Shown in pieces: positions 56,298-64,000 of a stretch of DNA of 64,000 nucleotides. The DNA comes from Hippopus hippopus. Its lineage: Eukaryota; Mollusca; Bivalvia; Cardiida; Cardiidae. The translations under genes were made by a program, and so were the position numbers. The notes under the pieces were generated by a model. That model did not search any database, had not been told where the DNA came from, and saw only the letters and a program-made list of their open reading frames with translations. The DNA lies in NCBI GenBank assembly GCA_946811185.2, contig OX328105.1, positions 34,537,394 to 34,601,393 of the forward strand, given 5' to 3'. How positions within the stretch are numbered: the first letter of the stretch is position 1; each line of letters opens with the position of its first letter.

Positions 56298-56358
56298 CTT
56301 TTCCTTCATGTGTACCAGCCATTCAGTTTATCATTCTCTTTGTTATAAGAAACCTTTA

Positions 56359-56625
56359 ATTGGCATGTAACACCAAAAATTGGGCATTCGGACGTTCGCG
56401 TAAAGTGTCGTCTCGGATCAGCCTGCGCAGTCCGCGCAGGCTAATCCGAGACGCCACTTTACGACTACATTAGATTTTGTCCTACAGTAGACTTGCTCGA
56501 AACAGAAAATCACATTAGAACGGGAAGTGTCGTCTCGGATTTGCCTGCGCGGACTGCCCAGGCTAATCCGAGACGACACTTTACTTAAATGTCCGACTGC
56601 CCCTTTTCGCATGTTGCAGACCAAT
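56359..56625. mobile_element. TA-MITE complete copy
   Basis: 267 bp, the same length as at 30345. TA at 56357-56358 and 56626-56627. Ends ATTGGCATGTAACACC and GCATGTTGCAGACCAAT; both hairpins present. Confidence 0.9.
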
Positions 56626-56708
56626 TATAATCCTTATTGGCTGAGATACCATATTTCAGTAACCAATCGGAAAGCTCGTCCTGGAACTGAAAATGAATGA
56701 TATTTTAA

Positions 56709-56928
56709 CCCTTAACCTACTAAATAAGTTAAATGAAACTTTCAAACCGATAGTAAAAGCCAAAAAGATGCTATTTCATTTTTTTTGGGGGGGGGGGGGA
56801 GGGGGGGGACAAAGGTATCTACTTATCGGACAGTGTTGATCCAAGATCAGACTGCACGTTCTGTGCAGTCTGATCTTGATCTACACTATCTGCAAAAGGT
56901 CTTTGAGTCGCGCTTAGCAGCCTAAAGG
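56709..56928 (-). mobile_element. TTAA-MITE-2 copy with poly-G insertion
   Basis: TTAA 56705-56708 and 56929-56932. A G-rich run (about 56787-56808) interrupts the left part. Inner hairpin and GCGCTTAGCAGCCTAAAG intact. Confidence 0.87.
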
Positions 56929-56984
56929 TTAAAATTTGAAAGCATAAGGAACTGGTGTTACAGAAAGTTACAGGTAGTTTTACT

Positions 56985-57266
56985 TCAAACCAGGGAGTCG
57001 TTGCCCAAGTCCCCAATTAGACCAGTTTCTTTCCGATGATTGATGATAATCATTGCGACAGGATTTACTTTGCCCAAATCAGATCAATGTATCAACATAC
57101 CGTAAATTATGTCGGAGAGCAGCCAATTGCCTTGGAAAGAATTTTATGCAGAGTAATGGTAAAAGACAACACAGGAAAGTTAAATAAGCATGGATAGGTG
57201 CTCTAGTCGCTGCAATATAACTGAAATTATTTGAAAATGGCGTTAACAGACCACACAAACAAACAG
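56985..57266 (+). mobile_element. SINE copy, tRNA head eroded
   Basis: TTTCTTTCCGATGATTGATG, CATGGATAGGTGCTCTAGTCG, AATGGCGTTAACAG and a CAAACAAACAG tail. The head before TAGACCAG is barely recognisable. Confidence 0.78.
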
Positions 57267-57334
57267 AAAGTTCAGATCGCCTGCAGAGATTGTCGAGGCT
57301 CTGTTAAGCTTGTGACACACCATCTTTTGTTTTA

Positions 57335-57531
57335 TAGACCTTGCAGAAAAAGGCTCTTGAAAATATTGTGGAAAAAGAAGGAAATGCTGATAAGCAGCAT
57401 TTTCTTCTTTTCTCCCACAATGTTTGCTATCTTTTCGATTAAAAAATCCCATCATTTCAGCTACATTTGATTGTCGTCTGCAAAATGCGTTTGATTTGCT
57501 CAAGTCTAATGTCTTGTCGTCTGGTAGAGTG
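57335..57531 (-). mobile_element. TTAA-MITE-1 copy, B end lost
   Basis: Starts in the B arm (GACCTTGCAGAAAAAGGC); core GGAAATGCTGATAAGCAGC; A arm complete to TGTCGTCTGGTAGAG. Confidence 0.78.
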
Positions 57532-57587
57532 AACAAGCACTAATATCACTGTCGCCTAAAGCAACTATACGGTTCGTAGTTCTCATT

Positions 57588-57805
57588 TAACAAAAGCAAT
57601 ATTCTAGACTCAACCAAAATTGGAAGCATTTGTAGACAGGAAATAAAGGGTAGCTCAAAAGATAATTTCTGACTGTGAAAGGGGAGAAAACATTGTGGGA
57701 GAAAGAAAAAATGCTGGTTACTAGCAATTCCTCCATTTTCCATTATTATCAAAAGCTTTCCTCTTCAGGATTATACTCAGTCGCGATTGTATGGTAAGGA
57801 GTTAA
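57588..57805 (+). mobile_element. TTAA-MITE-1 copy, first of an abutting pair
   Basis: TTCTAGACTCAACC..., core AAAAATGCTGGTTACTAGCA, B end ATGGTAAGGAGTTAA; final TTAA 57802-57805. Confidence 0.8.
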
Positions 57806-58032
57806 CTCTGTACCAGAAGGCGACAAAATTTTAGAATCGTGTTTGTTTAAGGATTTCTGGACGAAAAATTGAATTTGGCTCAAAAGATAAGATTGTTCTT
57901 TGAGGCGGTATAAACATTGTGTGAAAAGGTGAAAATGCTGGTTACCGGCATTTTCACCGTTTCCCAAAATGCTTTCAAAAGCTTTCTTCCAAAGGACCAT
58001 TATAGTGCGAGATCGTGTGGTAAAAAGGTTAT
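57802..58032 (+). mobile_element. TTAA-MITE-1 copy, second of an abutting pair
   Basis: Begins at the shared TTAA 57802-57805; core GTGAAAATGCTGGTTACCGGCATTTTCAC (positions about 57929-57957) with matched changes on both arms; right flank TTAT. Confidence 0.83.
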
Positions 58033-58199
58033 CAATAAGATATTGTTGCCGCTCAGTAAGTGGAACTAAATTAAAAAGAGCGTTGCTTTTAAGCCAGTGG
58101 TCTGAGAAGTACGTTGTACATGTACTTGGTTCTGGTCAAGAAATACCGGGAACGTAGGTCCATATTTATACAGTATGCGTGTGCGTATTCATTTTGGCC

Positions 58200-58442
58200 T
58201 TAACTCTTTACAACTTTACAAGGCGACACAATTTTGGACGAGTCTAAATCCATAAAATTTGCAGACGACAACTTAAATGTGGTTCCTTAGATGGGTTTTG
58301 CCCTTGAAAGGGTAGAAGACATAGAGAGAAAGAGAAAAAAAATGCTGATCACCATCATATTTTTTTTTTTCCCTGTTCTGGAAATGTTTTCACAAACCCT
58401 CTTGTTCGGTGCCGTTAGACTCAGGATAGCATGGTATGGATA
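58200..58442 (+). mobile_element. TTAA-MITE-1 copy
   Basis: TTAA 58200-58203. Poly-A/poly-T expansion in both core arms; B arm TTCGGTGCCGTTAGACTC. Confidence 0.78.
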
Positions 58443-58459
58443 AAACTGACAAACACAAC

Positions 58460-58625
58460 GCATTATCAGTCTAGAATAGAAGTCCTAACAAGTGCAGTAT
58501 CAAGGTAACTATTGTCCAGAATGTCTCAGCAAAGCTGACATTATAGATCAACGATCAGACTGCACGTTTAGTGATCTTCATTGACCGCAAAAGCAGCAAA
58601 AGTATAGTAAAATGCGACTTAAGGG
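58460..58625 (+). repeat. TTAA-MITE-2-related copy, long subfamily
   Basis: ATAGATCAACGATCAGACTG, CGTTTAGTGATCTTCATTGA, CCGCAAAAGC. Partner of 49885-50025. Confidence 0.6.
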
Positions 58626-58744
58626 TAAACACGAGGAATGCCGTAACAATTACGCTAAATAGATAATTAAAAAATCAAGACAAAGACCGCACCCATTCCG
58701 AATTAATGTTATTTTATAGCAATTTCTTACGTGAAATCGAACAA

Positions 58745-58850
58745 TACGGCTCTTAGATCAAACTGCACGTTCTCTGCGAGCTGATCTTCATCTTCATTGC
58801 CCGCAAAAGCAAAGGAAGTTGCGTTTGGAGCCGTGAAGGATAAACCACGT
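58745..58850 (+). repeat. TTAA-MITE-2-like fragment
   Basis: TTAGATCAAACTGCACGTTC, GAGCTGATCTTCATCTTCAT, GCCCGCAAAAGC. Confidence 0.6.
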
Positions 58851-59024
58851 GCCAAAGCCTTTGATGTTACCGATAAAGACCAAAGAAAAAAGCTATTGGG
58901 AAAGTCAAGTGTGAAATGAACATGTGGTCAAACGGTGTGGTCAAAAGTAGTCTCGTAAAATTTATTGACCGACGCCCGTACTAAGCAATAAACTGACCAT
59001 AAAAGGCAACAGTAACTTAGATAG

Positions 59025-59560
59025 TGAAGTAGTTCTCTAGCGCAATTTCGACGGTTCGATTGATTCTTGTAAAAGCTTTAAAGTTTGTTGATGGTTTAAT
59101 GTATCACTTTAGCGATTTCCCCTTTTATAAAATCATTTAACGCCCGCATGTACGAACAACAAGAAGCAAGCGTATCTGTCCATGTGACAAGGCGAACAAC
59201 GGTATCATGTGGTCATTGAGCTTGGTCAGCTTCGGATAGTGATTTGGTGCTCTAGCGCAATTTCGACGGTTCTATTTCACATCAAATCAAATTAAATAAC
59301 TTTTTTTGTAAATAAAGGCCACCGGCCTAAAATAAACACCTATAAAAGGATAAAAGAAGACAAATCCTAGAGTTGTGTGACATTGAATCGTTATCGTTAT
59401 CTCTATCATTTTTATAAACTCATTTAATTGTATCTGTCCCTGTGACAAGGGGATACAGGCGAACAATTATATGGTATCATGCAGTCATCGAGCTTGATCA
59501 CCTATGGATAGTGAAGTAGATCGCTTGCGTAATTTCGACGGTTCTATTGATTGTAAATAT
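59025..59560 (+). repeat. Tandem-like repeat, three units
   Basis: GATAGTGAAGTAG or a variant followed by TAATTTCGACGGTTC-type sequence recurs near 59024, 59239 and 59508. Two intervening segments share TGACAAGG, CGAACAA, GGTATCATG and GAGCTTG in order. Units are about 215 and 270 bp. Confidence 0.7.
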
Positions 59561-59562
59561 CC

Positions 59563-59835
59563 TTTGTATTGGTTTGTATTGGAGTCTAACGCCAATTTAA
59601 CAGCTTTGTTCATATCATGACGGTCAGTGACGCACCCAAGTGTTTCCTGGCTTTCTCACACCAATACTGGCACAGCTTTCTTTCCAAAGCCACTGACTAC
59701 TTTTTCTCACATGCATCAGGGTTGGGAGGCGAAAGATCGCCGGAAGGGGGGTTTGCCGCGACCGGGTATCGAACCCACAGCCTCCAGGTCACGAGTCGGA
59801 TACGGTAACCACTGAGCTACCCGGCCGGGCATAAC
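59563..59835 (-). mobile_element. tRNA-derived SINE
   Basis: Minus strand: A box TAGCTCAGTGGTTACCG, B box GGTTCGATACCCGG. Body as in 2466; tail TTGGCGTTAGAC. AAATATCC on both sides (59555-59562 and 59836-59843). Confidence 0.87.
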
Positions 59836-59854
59836 AAATATCCCTAGAGAATCA

Positions 59855-59928
59855 CAACTACCACGTCGTCTGCAAGTGCTTTCGATTTGGACAGATGTGA
59901 AATTTTGTGGTCTAGTAAACGTTTCACA
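59855..59928 (-). mobile_element. TTAA-MITE-1 A-end fragment
   Basis: GTCGTCTGCAAGTGCTTTCG, TTTGGACAGATGTGAAATTT, GTCTAGTAAACG. Confidence 0.6.
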
Positions 59929-59965
59929 GCACGGCACGTTCAACGGTATTTCAATTCACTCTTCA

Positions 59966-60180
59966 TGAAGGACAAAATGTTAGACTTGACTAAACTGAAG
60001 AAAAAGGTAAACTCAATCAAAAGAAGCAGGCGACAAATTTAACACAGATGAAATGGTGGGGTCTGTATTTGGAAAGGTAGAAAACATTTCTGATTTCCGG
60101 CATTTTCCTTTTCCCACAGTGTTTTCGAGGGCCCTTTTCCCAAGGGTCTTTAAAACTCGGGTTTGTGTGGTAAAGTGTAA
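59966..60180 (+). mobile_element. TTAA-MITE-1 copy, core partly deleted
   Basis: AAATGTTAGACTTGACTAAAC, AAAACATTTCTGATTTCCGG, AAAACTCGGGTTTGTGTGG. Confidence 0.78.
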
Positions 60181-60611
60181 ACGAGGGCGGTATGTGCACT
60201 TGTTCACGGTTTTTCAAAATTTCTATAACTAGCCCTACGCACAAACATTCTTCTATACAAGCTGCTTTTTTATTTTTATACAAAACGCCAAAAATATCAT
60301 CGGCGGCTGTGAGGAGAACAGGAACAAGATGTATAATTGTGCAAGAATTTATTAATTAGAACTCATAAACCTTATTAATGATGGAGTGAACGGGTAGACT
60401 GTATTATTTGAAATTGATTGTTTTTTGAAAAGTTTTAATTCTTAGCCCTATTGCAGAAGTTATTTTTGTAACGCGAGATTGACAAAATACGAACCGTAGA
60501 AGCCGTTCATTTAGATAACTGCAGAATGAATAAATTAACAAAATTATACATGTATTTAAAACAATAATGTTAAGCGGCAAAAATTACACGTACAGCATAC
60601 TTTGCACCTGC
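60181..60611. other. Unassigned sequence
   Basis: No feature recognised. Confidence 0.5.
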
Positions 60612-60837
60612 TTAATTCTTTACGAAAATCCCGTTTTTTTTTTTTTAACGATCTTGAGAGAAAAGCAGTTTAAAAAGATTGTAGAGAAAATGCTGATAAT
60701 CAGTATTTTCTCCATTTCCTACAGTGTTTTCCTCCTTTCATAGACAAATCCAATTTTTTGAGCTACGTCTAATTTTTATGCAGCAAATGCTTTCAATATG
60801 GACACATCTGAATTTATGTCGTCTGATATTTTATTAA
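60612..60837 (-). mobile_element. TTAA-MITE-1 copy downstream of the SKICH gene
   Basis: Flanked by TTAA at 60612-60615 and 60834-60837. The B end has a poly-T expansion and the core palindrome (GAGAAAATGCTGATAATCAG) is shortened. Its inner end provides the candidate poly(A) signal. Confidence 0.75.
60830..60835 (-). terminator. Candidate poly(A) signal AATAAA of the SKICH gene
   Basis: TTTATT on the plus strand, i.e. AATAAA on the gene strand, about 190 bp past the stop codon. It lies in the A end of the TTAA-MITE-1 copy at 60612-60837, so a transposon may supply the 3' end signal. I saw no other perfect AATAAA between here and the stop. Confidence 0.4.
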
Positions 60838-61027
60838 GAAGCCGCTCATTATGGTATTCACAAAATTTGTATATAGATAGATAAGAAAGCATTTTAAAAC
60901 GGTATTTTTTGGAAACAGAAATAACGTGTACTTGCACATATCAGCGTTGCTAGTTATTTCGAACCTCTTTATACTACTAATACTGTCAGATAAAAATTAG
61001 TTATTCATCCGTTAGTTCCTCATTTCT

Positions 61028-62698
61028 TTACTTTTCTTTGCGGTCGTGGAACACCAGATGTTCTTCAATTACTCTTGCATCCGCGTTTGACGAAAACTTC
61101 AGCCCACATGTGAGACACTGCTCTGCTTCGTGTCTCTCCTTGTGTAATCTGGTCTCCGGCTGCTTCTTCTCGGCACAAAGGATCTTCGAAATTTGCTTGT
61201 TCTTGAGAACCTTTTTCACTTTAGGTTCTGAACACGACTGTTGCTGATCTAGTGTCTCAGGACTACATGTTTGGGTTTCCATATTTTCTACTTTCTTCGC
61301 AACATTTGCCCATTCATTTTGGCATTCCTTTGCCCTCTTGCATACCAACCATTTCAGTTTCCAGTTGAGTTCGTCTGCCAAACTCTTGAAGTACTTATTG
61401 CGATCGTCTGCACTCTTTAGCATTTTCTTCAGCGTTAGCGTTTCGTCCTTGTAGTTTGTGAGTGCTTTGCTTTTATCCTCAATGCACTGTGCCAGTTCAC
61501 AAATAATCTTGCCTTGCTTGACTACCAATTTGTTGAGTCGATAAATTCGCTTTGGTTCAAAGATCACCCAGTCAGACTGATTTTCAACCTTACTTATTTC
61601 TATCTGCTCTTCAAGGTCTCTAACTTTGTCCCTCAGCACACAGTTTTCTTTTTGCAGCTTAATTAATATTTCGAAATCTACGGAGTTCGCCAACTCTGCA
61701 TGGTTGGGAGATTCGTCTTTTTGATTCACCGGAATATTTTTTCGATTTAGGTCAAACAGTTGTCTTGTGTGCAGATCTTCCTTTTCAATGAATTCTCGGA
61801 TCAAATCTTTTGCAATTAAGCAGTTTGGACATCCAGCAGGTGTTGATTTCAGGGACAAGAGAAATGACTTTGGTCCCGTCTTAATGGGCAGGAAATGTCT
61901 GAACTCAATTGAATCTACATACTTCTGTCTGAAATAAGGTAAAATGTTGGAGTTCGAATCGAATTCACTGGAAATTGACGGATCTATATGATCTGTTCTC
62001 CGAAAAGCATTTTGTACTGTTACAAGTTGTTTACCAACGTCGGTTGTAGTTAGAGCACTGTATTCCTTAACTATTGGTTGATATTCCAAGATACGAAGTT
62101 TGTTTTGAAACTCCGTCCCTGTAAAATCTACAAGACTGTGTTTGTCTCTAAAAACCTGCAATATTTTTCGATTCTGCGATGGTTTCACAGCTTTGCCACT
62201 TTCCGGGCCGCTAGATGTCGAATGTTTATCATTTTCAGCCTTTCGTTTTATAGGTTTACCGTTCCGACTGATGCTCAACGATGGGAATAATCGAATAAGG
62301 TCATAGCTGTCAAGGTCATGTTCTTTCCAAATTCTAAAGGGAGGACTTATTCCTGTCAAACGATTGCCAGACGACACATAAATGAGTTGGTATTCATCTT
62401 TTTCGTCTGGTCGGATCAGGTGAATTTCTGCAGGAAAGGCTATAGATCTTCTCCTGGTTGAGGTGCAGTCATTGGATTTGTGTGGAGCCCATTTATAAGA
62501 CACGTAATCTCCCAGGAATCGCCATTTACATCGAAAAATACCTACCCAGTCCCAAGTTGTATATGTTAGAGCTTCTCCAAGGGTGTAGGTAGCAGTCAAT
62601 TTCTTGGACCAGTCATAACAGCTAAGAACGTTGTCGAAAAGCACTTTATCCACGTGGGGTGCTTCACTTACAATTTCAAATTCTGTTTGATGGCTCAT
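61028..62698 (-). CDS. SKICH / coiled-coil / zinc-finger protein, CALCOCO-NDP52-TAX1BP1-like autophagy receptor family
   Basis: Intact 556-residue ORF and the only convincing gene here. Residues about 18-124 read as a SKICH domain: the strand pattern around YDW, then DWVGIF (50-55), KWRFLGDYVSYKW (58-70), EYQLIYVSS (102-110) and PPFRIW (119-124). A basic Ser-rich linker (about 140-180) follows. Residues about 336-373 and 390-472 look like coiled coil. The C-terminus has a finger C528-X2-C531-X15-H547-X3-H551, as in the ubiquitin-binding fingers of TAX1BP1 and CALCOCO proteins. Relatives link ubiquitinated cargo or ER membrane to Atg8/LC3; that role here is inferred. Possible Atg8-binding cores are DFEIL (341-345) and EYQPI (205-209). 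A CPNC pair (290-293) is unexplained. The start is firm: an in-frame TAA lies two codons upstream and position -3 is G. The whole SKICH-to-finger layout sits in one exon, unlike the multi-exon vertebrate genes. No clear paralogue (CALCOCO1, NDP52 or TAX1BP1) can be assigned. Confidence 0.9.
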   Translation of the reverse strand: MSHQTEFEIVSEAPHVDKVLFDNVLSCYDWSKKLTATYTLGEALTYTTWDWVGIFRCKWRFLGDYVSYKWAPHKSNDCTSTRRRSIAFPAEIHLIRPDEKDEYQLIYVSSGNRLTGISPPFRIWKEHDLDSYDLIRLFPSLSISRNGKPIKRKAENDKHSTSSGPESGKAVKPSQNRKILQVFRDKHSLVDFTGTEFQNKLRILEYQPIVKEYSALTTTDVGKQLVTVQNAFRRTDHIDPSISSEFDSNSNILPYFRQKYVDSIEFRHFLPIKTGPKSFLLSLKSTPAGCPNCLIAKDLIREFIEKEDLHTRQLFDLNRKNIPVNQKDESPNHAELANSVDFEILIKLQKENCVLRDKVRDLEEQIEISKVENQSDWVIFEPKRIYRLNKLVVKQGKIICELAQCIEDKSKALTNYKDETLTLKKMLKSADDRNKYFKSLADELNWKLKWLVCKRAKECQNEWANVAKKVENMETQTCSPETLDQQQSCSEPKVKKVLKNKQISKILCAEKKQPETRLHKERHEAEQCLTCGLKFSSNADARVIEEHLVFHDRKEK

Positions 62699-62883
62699 TC
62701 CTTAAACTGCAAACTCAGAAATGGCGTCTTTAAAACAAACAACGGAAATGACGTAAGCAAAAGCAACGTTGCTTCGCAACGTGACATAATTTCCCGCAAC
62801 ATAGTGGCGTTATGTTCTACATGCAATATTAACGCGCTCGACGTCACCTTATGTTGCACAAACATCATAAATCCATTAGTCAC
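62695..62883 (-). other. Possible upstream ORF overlapping the SKICH start as ATGA
   Basis: A 62-codon ORF upstream of the SKICH gene, in another frame, ends with a TGA that overlaps the gene's ATG (ATGA). It shows no recognisable domain. It would matter only if the transcript begins upstream of 62883, which is not known, so it may be chance. Confidence 0.2.
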
Positions 62884-63060
62884 ATCTCGACAGTTTGTGC
62901 AGATCTTCCTTGATCAGGCAATCACCCGAGGTTTGCCGAACGATCCAAAGCCTTTATGTAGGATTGCAATGCATAATTAGTCTAATTCTTAATTCCAAGA
63001 CAAGCCATCTTATTGGTTGAAAACAGACTGCCTCAGCCAATCAGAGGTCCAGCCTCGAAA
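62699..63060 (-). promoter_or_regulatory. Putative promoter/5' region of the SKICH gene
   Basis: Within 150 bp of the start codon lie TGACGTAA (62749-62756) and CGACGTCA (62839-62846), both CRE/ATF-like. Two CCAAT motifs occur further out, one per strand (63012-63016 and 63037-63041). A short inverted repeat GCAACGTTGCTTCGCAACGT lies near 62763-62782. No TATA box is obvious. Transcription start is unknown; this is motif reading only. Confidence 0.4.
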
Positions 63061-63977
63061 TTTTAAAATAGAATTTAATTAAAAATCTTGGTACATACAT
63101 TCCCGAAACGCAGTTGATACAATCACAAGCAAAAACATTAAAAGATGAAATATTTGTTGCAAATGTTTTGAGAATAACGTTAGCACATCATTTAATAGAT
63201 CTATAGAGACATAGGTATACCCCAAATTGTAAACGTTTTTTTTTTTTTGATTTGGTGCTTGGTGGCAACGAGTTCTGGTATAATCGTCAAAAGCTTTAGG
63301 GGAAAACCCTTTTTTATAGAAGATCTAGGCCATCCCCGCCTCTCTACTTAGAATCATGATTTTAGCAAATTATAATAGGAATATCGTGAGGACAAGAACA
63401 AAAGGAGAAATTGGTAAATGCATGGTAAAGTTTGACTTCGGTAGGCTAATACATCAAAATGTGGAGATGGTAATTAGTAAGTAATAGCCACAAGGACGTG
63501 TTTGTGACCTCATTACGTATTTGACGGATGTGTTACATTGCGAAAATAGTCCCGGTTTCACAGTCCAGCCGTCAGATGTAACGCTTATGGTCTTAACGTG
63601 TGCTATTAAAGCAGTATTTATTGTTTCATATGCTACATTATGCATGCTGTAAATCACGCAATTACTGACCTGTCATCGTGACCTTTACTGCTGTAGGTCA
63701 AAGGACAAAGTTTTGTTTTTGTTGACATTTAGTAACACTATAAACACACCGTAGTCTAGATATTTACAAAGGAACAAACTTACGCCGAAGTTAGAGACTT
63801 ATAAACCTATCTCCATAAATGTAGGACTTTTTATGAATACGAAAGTCACGTGAGAAAGCTTTCTCAAACATGGTACTGGAAAGGGCAATATGCTTCCTTG
63901 AAGCATTTGCTGCTTTCAATAACACGCTAGAAAGGAATATTAAATTCCTTTACCCTTGTGTAACGCTAATGATTTGA
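63061..63977. other. Unassigned sequence upstream of the SKICH gene
   Basis: No gene or clear repeat. A 67-codon ORF (63454-63657, minus) has no recognisable feature. A non-coding 5' exon could lie here but no splice pair is convincing. Confidence 0.4.
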
Positions 63978-64000
63978 GGACAGTGTAAGTCAGACTGCAA
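63978..64000 (+). repeat. TTAA-MITE-2-like start, cut by window end
   Basis: GGACAGTGTAAGTCAGACTGC matches the inner repeat. Confidence 0.4.

Noticed and set aside
2238..60837. CRISPR array from the many near-identical palindromes
   Set aside because: Spacing is irregular (hundreds to thousands of bp), arms are conserved outside the palindrome, and the DNA is animal.

Overview
This window is animal nuclear DNA and is almost certainly from a bivalve mollusc. The evidence is AT-rich intergenic sequence, tRNA-headed SINEs whose tails read GGCGTTAAAC, very dense palindromic MITEs, and one gene with an animal-specific domain layout (SKICH, coiled coil, C-terminal zinc finger). Nothing looks bacterial: there are no operons, ribosome-binding sites or CRISPR array. 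The genus cannot be read from the sequence alone.

Only one intact protein gene can be supported. It is an uninterrupted 556-codon minus-strand ORF at 61028-62698, related to the CALCOCO1/NDP52/TAX1BP1 selective-autophagy receptors. Its upstream side (62699-63060) has CRE-like and CCAAT motifs. A candidate AATAAA lies about 190 bp past the stop, inside the end of a transposon fragment. A possible THAP-domain remnant sits at 28578-28751 and a doubtful frame-shifted coding fossil at 50567-50978.

The first 61 kb is a layered cemetery of short non-autonomous elements. Names used below are local to this report. (1) TTAA-MITE-1: about 225 bp, about fifty copies. One end (A) is TTAA-CTCTTTACCA, the other (B) TTAA-CCCTTTACCA. 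The middle is a near-perfect palindrome of about 50 bp built on GAGAAAATGCTGG. + means A end first. (2) TTAA-MITE-2: about 200 bp, ends CTCTTAGG and CCCT, also flanked by TTAA, with an inner inverted repeat around GATCAGACTGCAC. (3) GAGCC-MITE: about 260 bp, ends GAGCC/GGCTC, 4-bp AT-rich target duplications, off-centre GC-rich hairpin. + means hairpin near the left end. (4) TA-MITE: 267 bp, long terminal inverted repeats, TA duplications, two GC-rich hairpins. (5) FB-MITE: 165-210 bp fold-backs ending near TATTCACCAACCA. Families 1 and 2 carry piggyBac-like hallmarks; family 4 is Tc1/mariner-like.

Also present are a dozen SINE copies or fragments (three with clear target-site duplications), a 1.08-kb GC-rich inverted-repeat element with a 12-nt internal period (6335-7413), two other fold-backs (7473-7613 and 53393-53581), a four-unit tandem array (40849-41690), smaller tandem repeats and microsatellites, and four pairs of unclassified dispersed repeats. 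Elements are nested in each other, and several TTAA elements stand end to end sharing one TTAA. Boundaries of degenerate repeats are estimates made by eye, good to roughly 10-20 bp.
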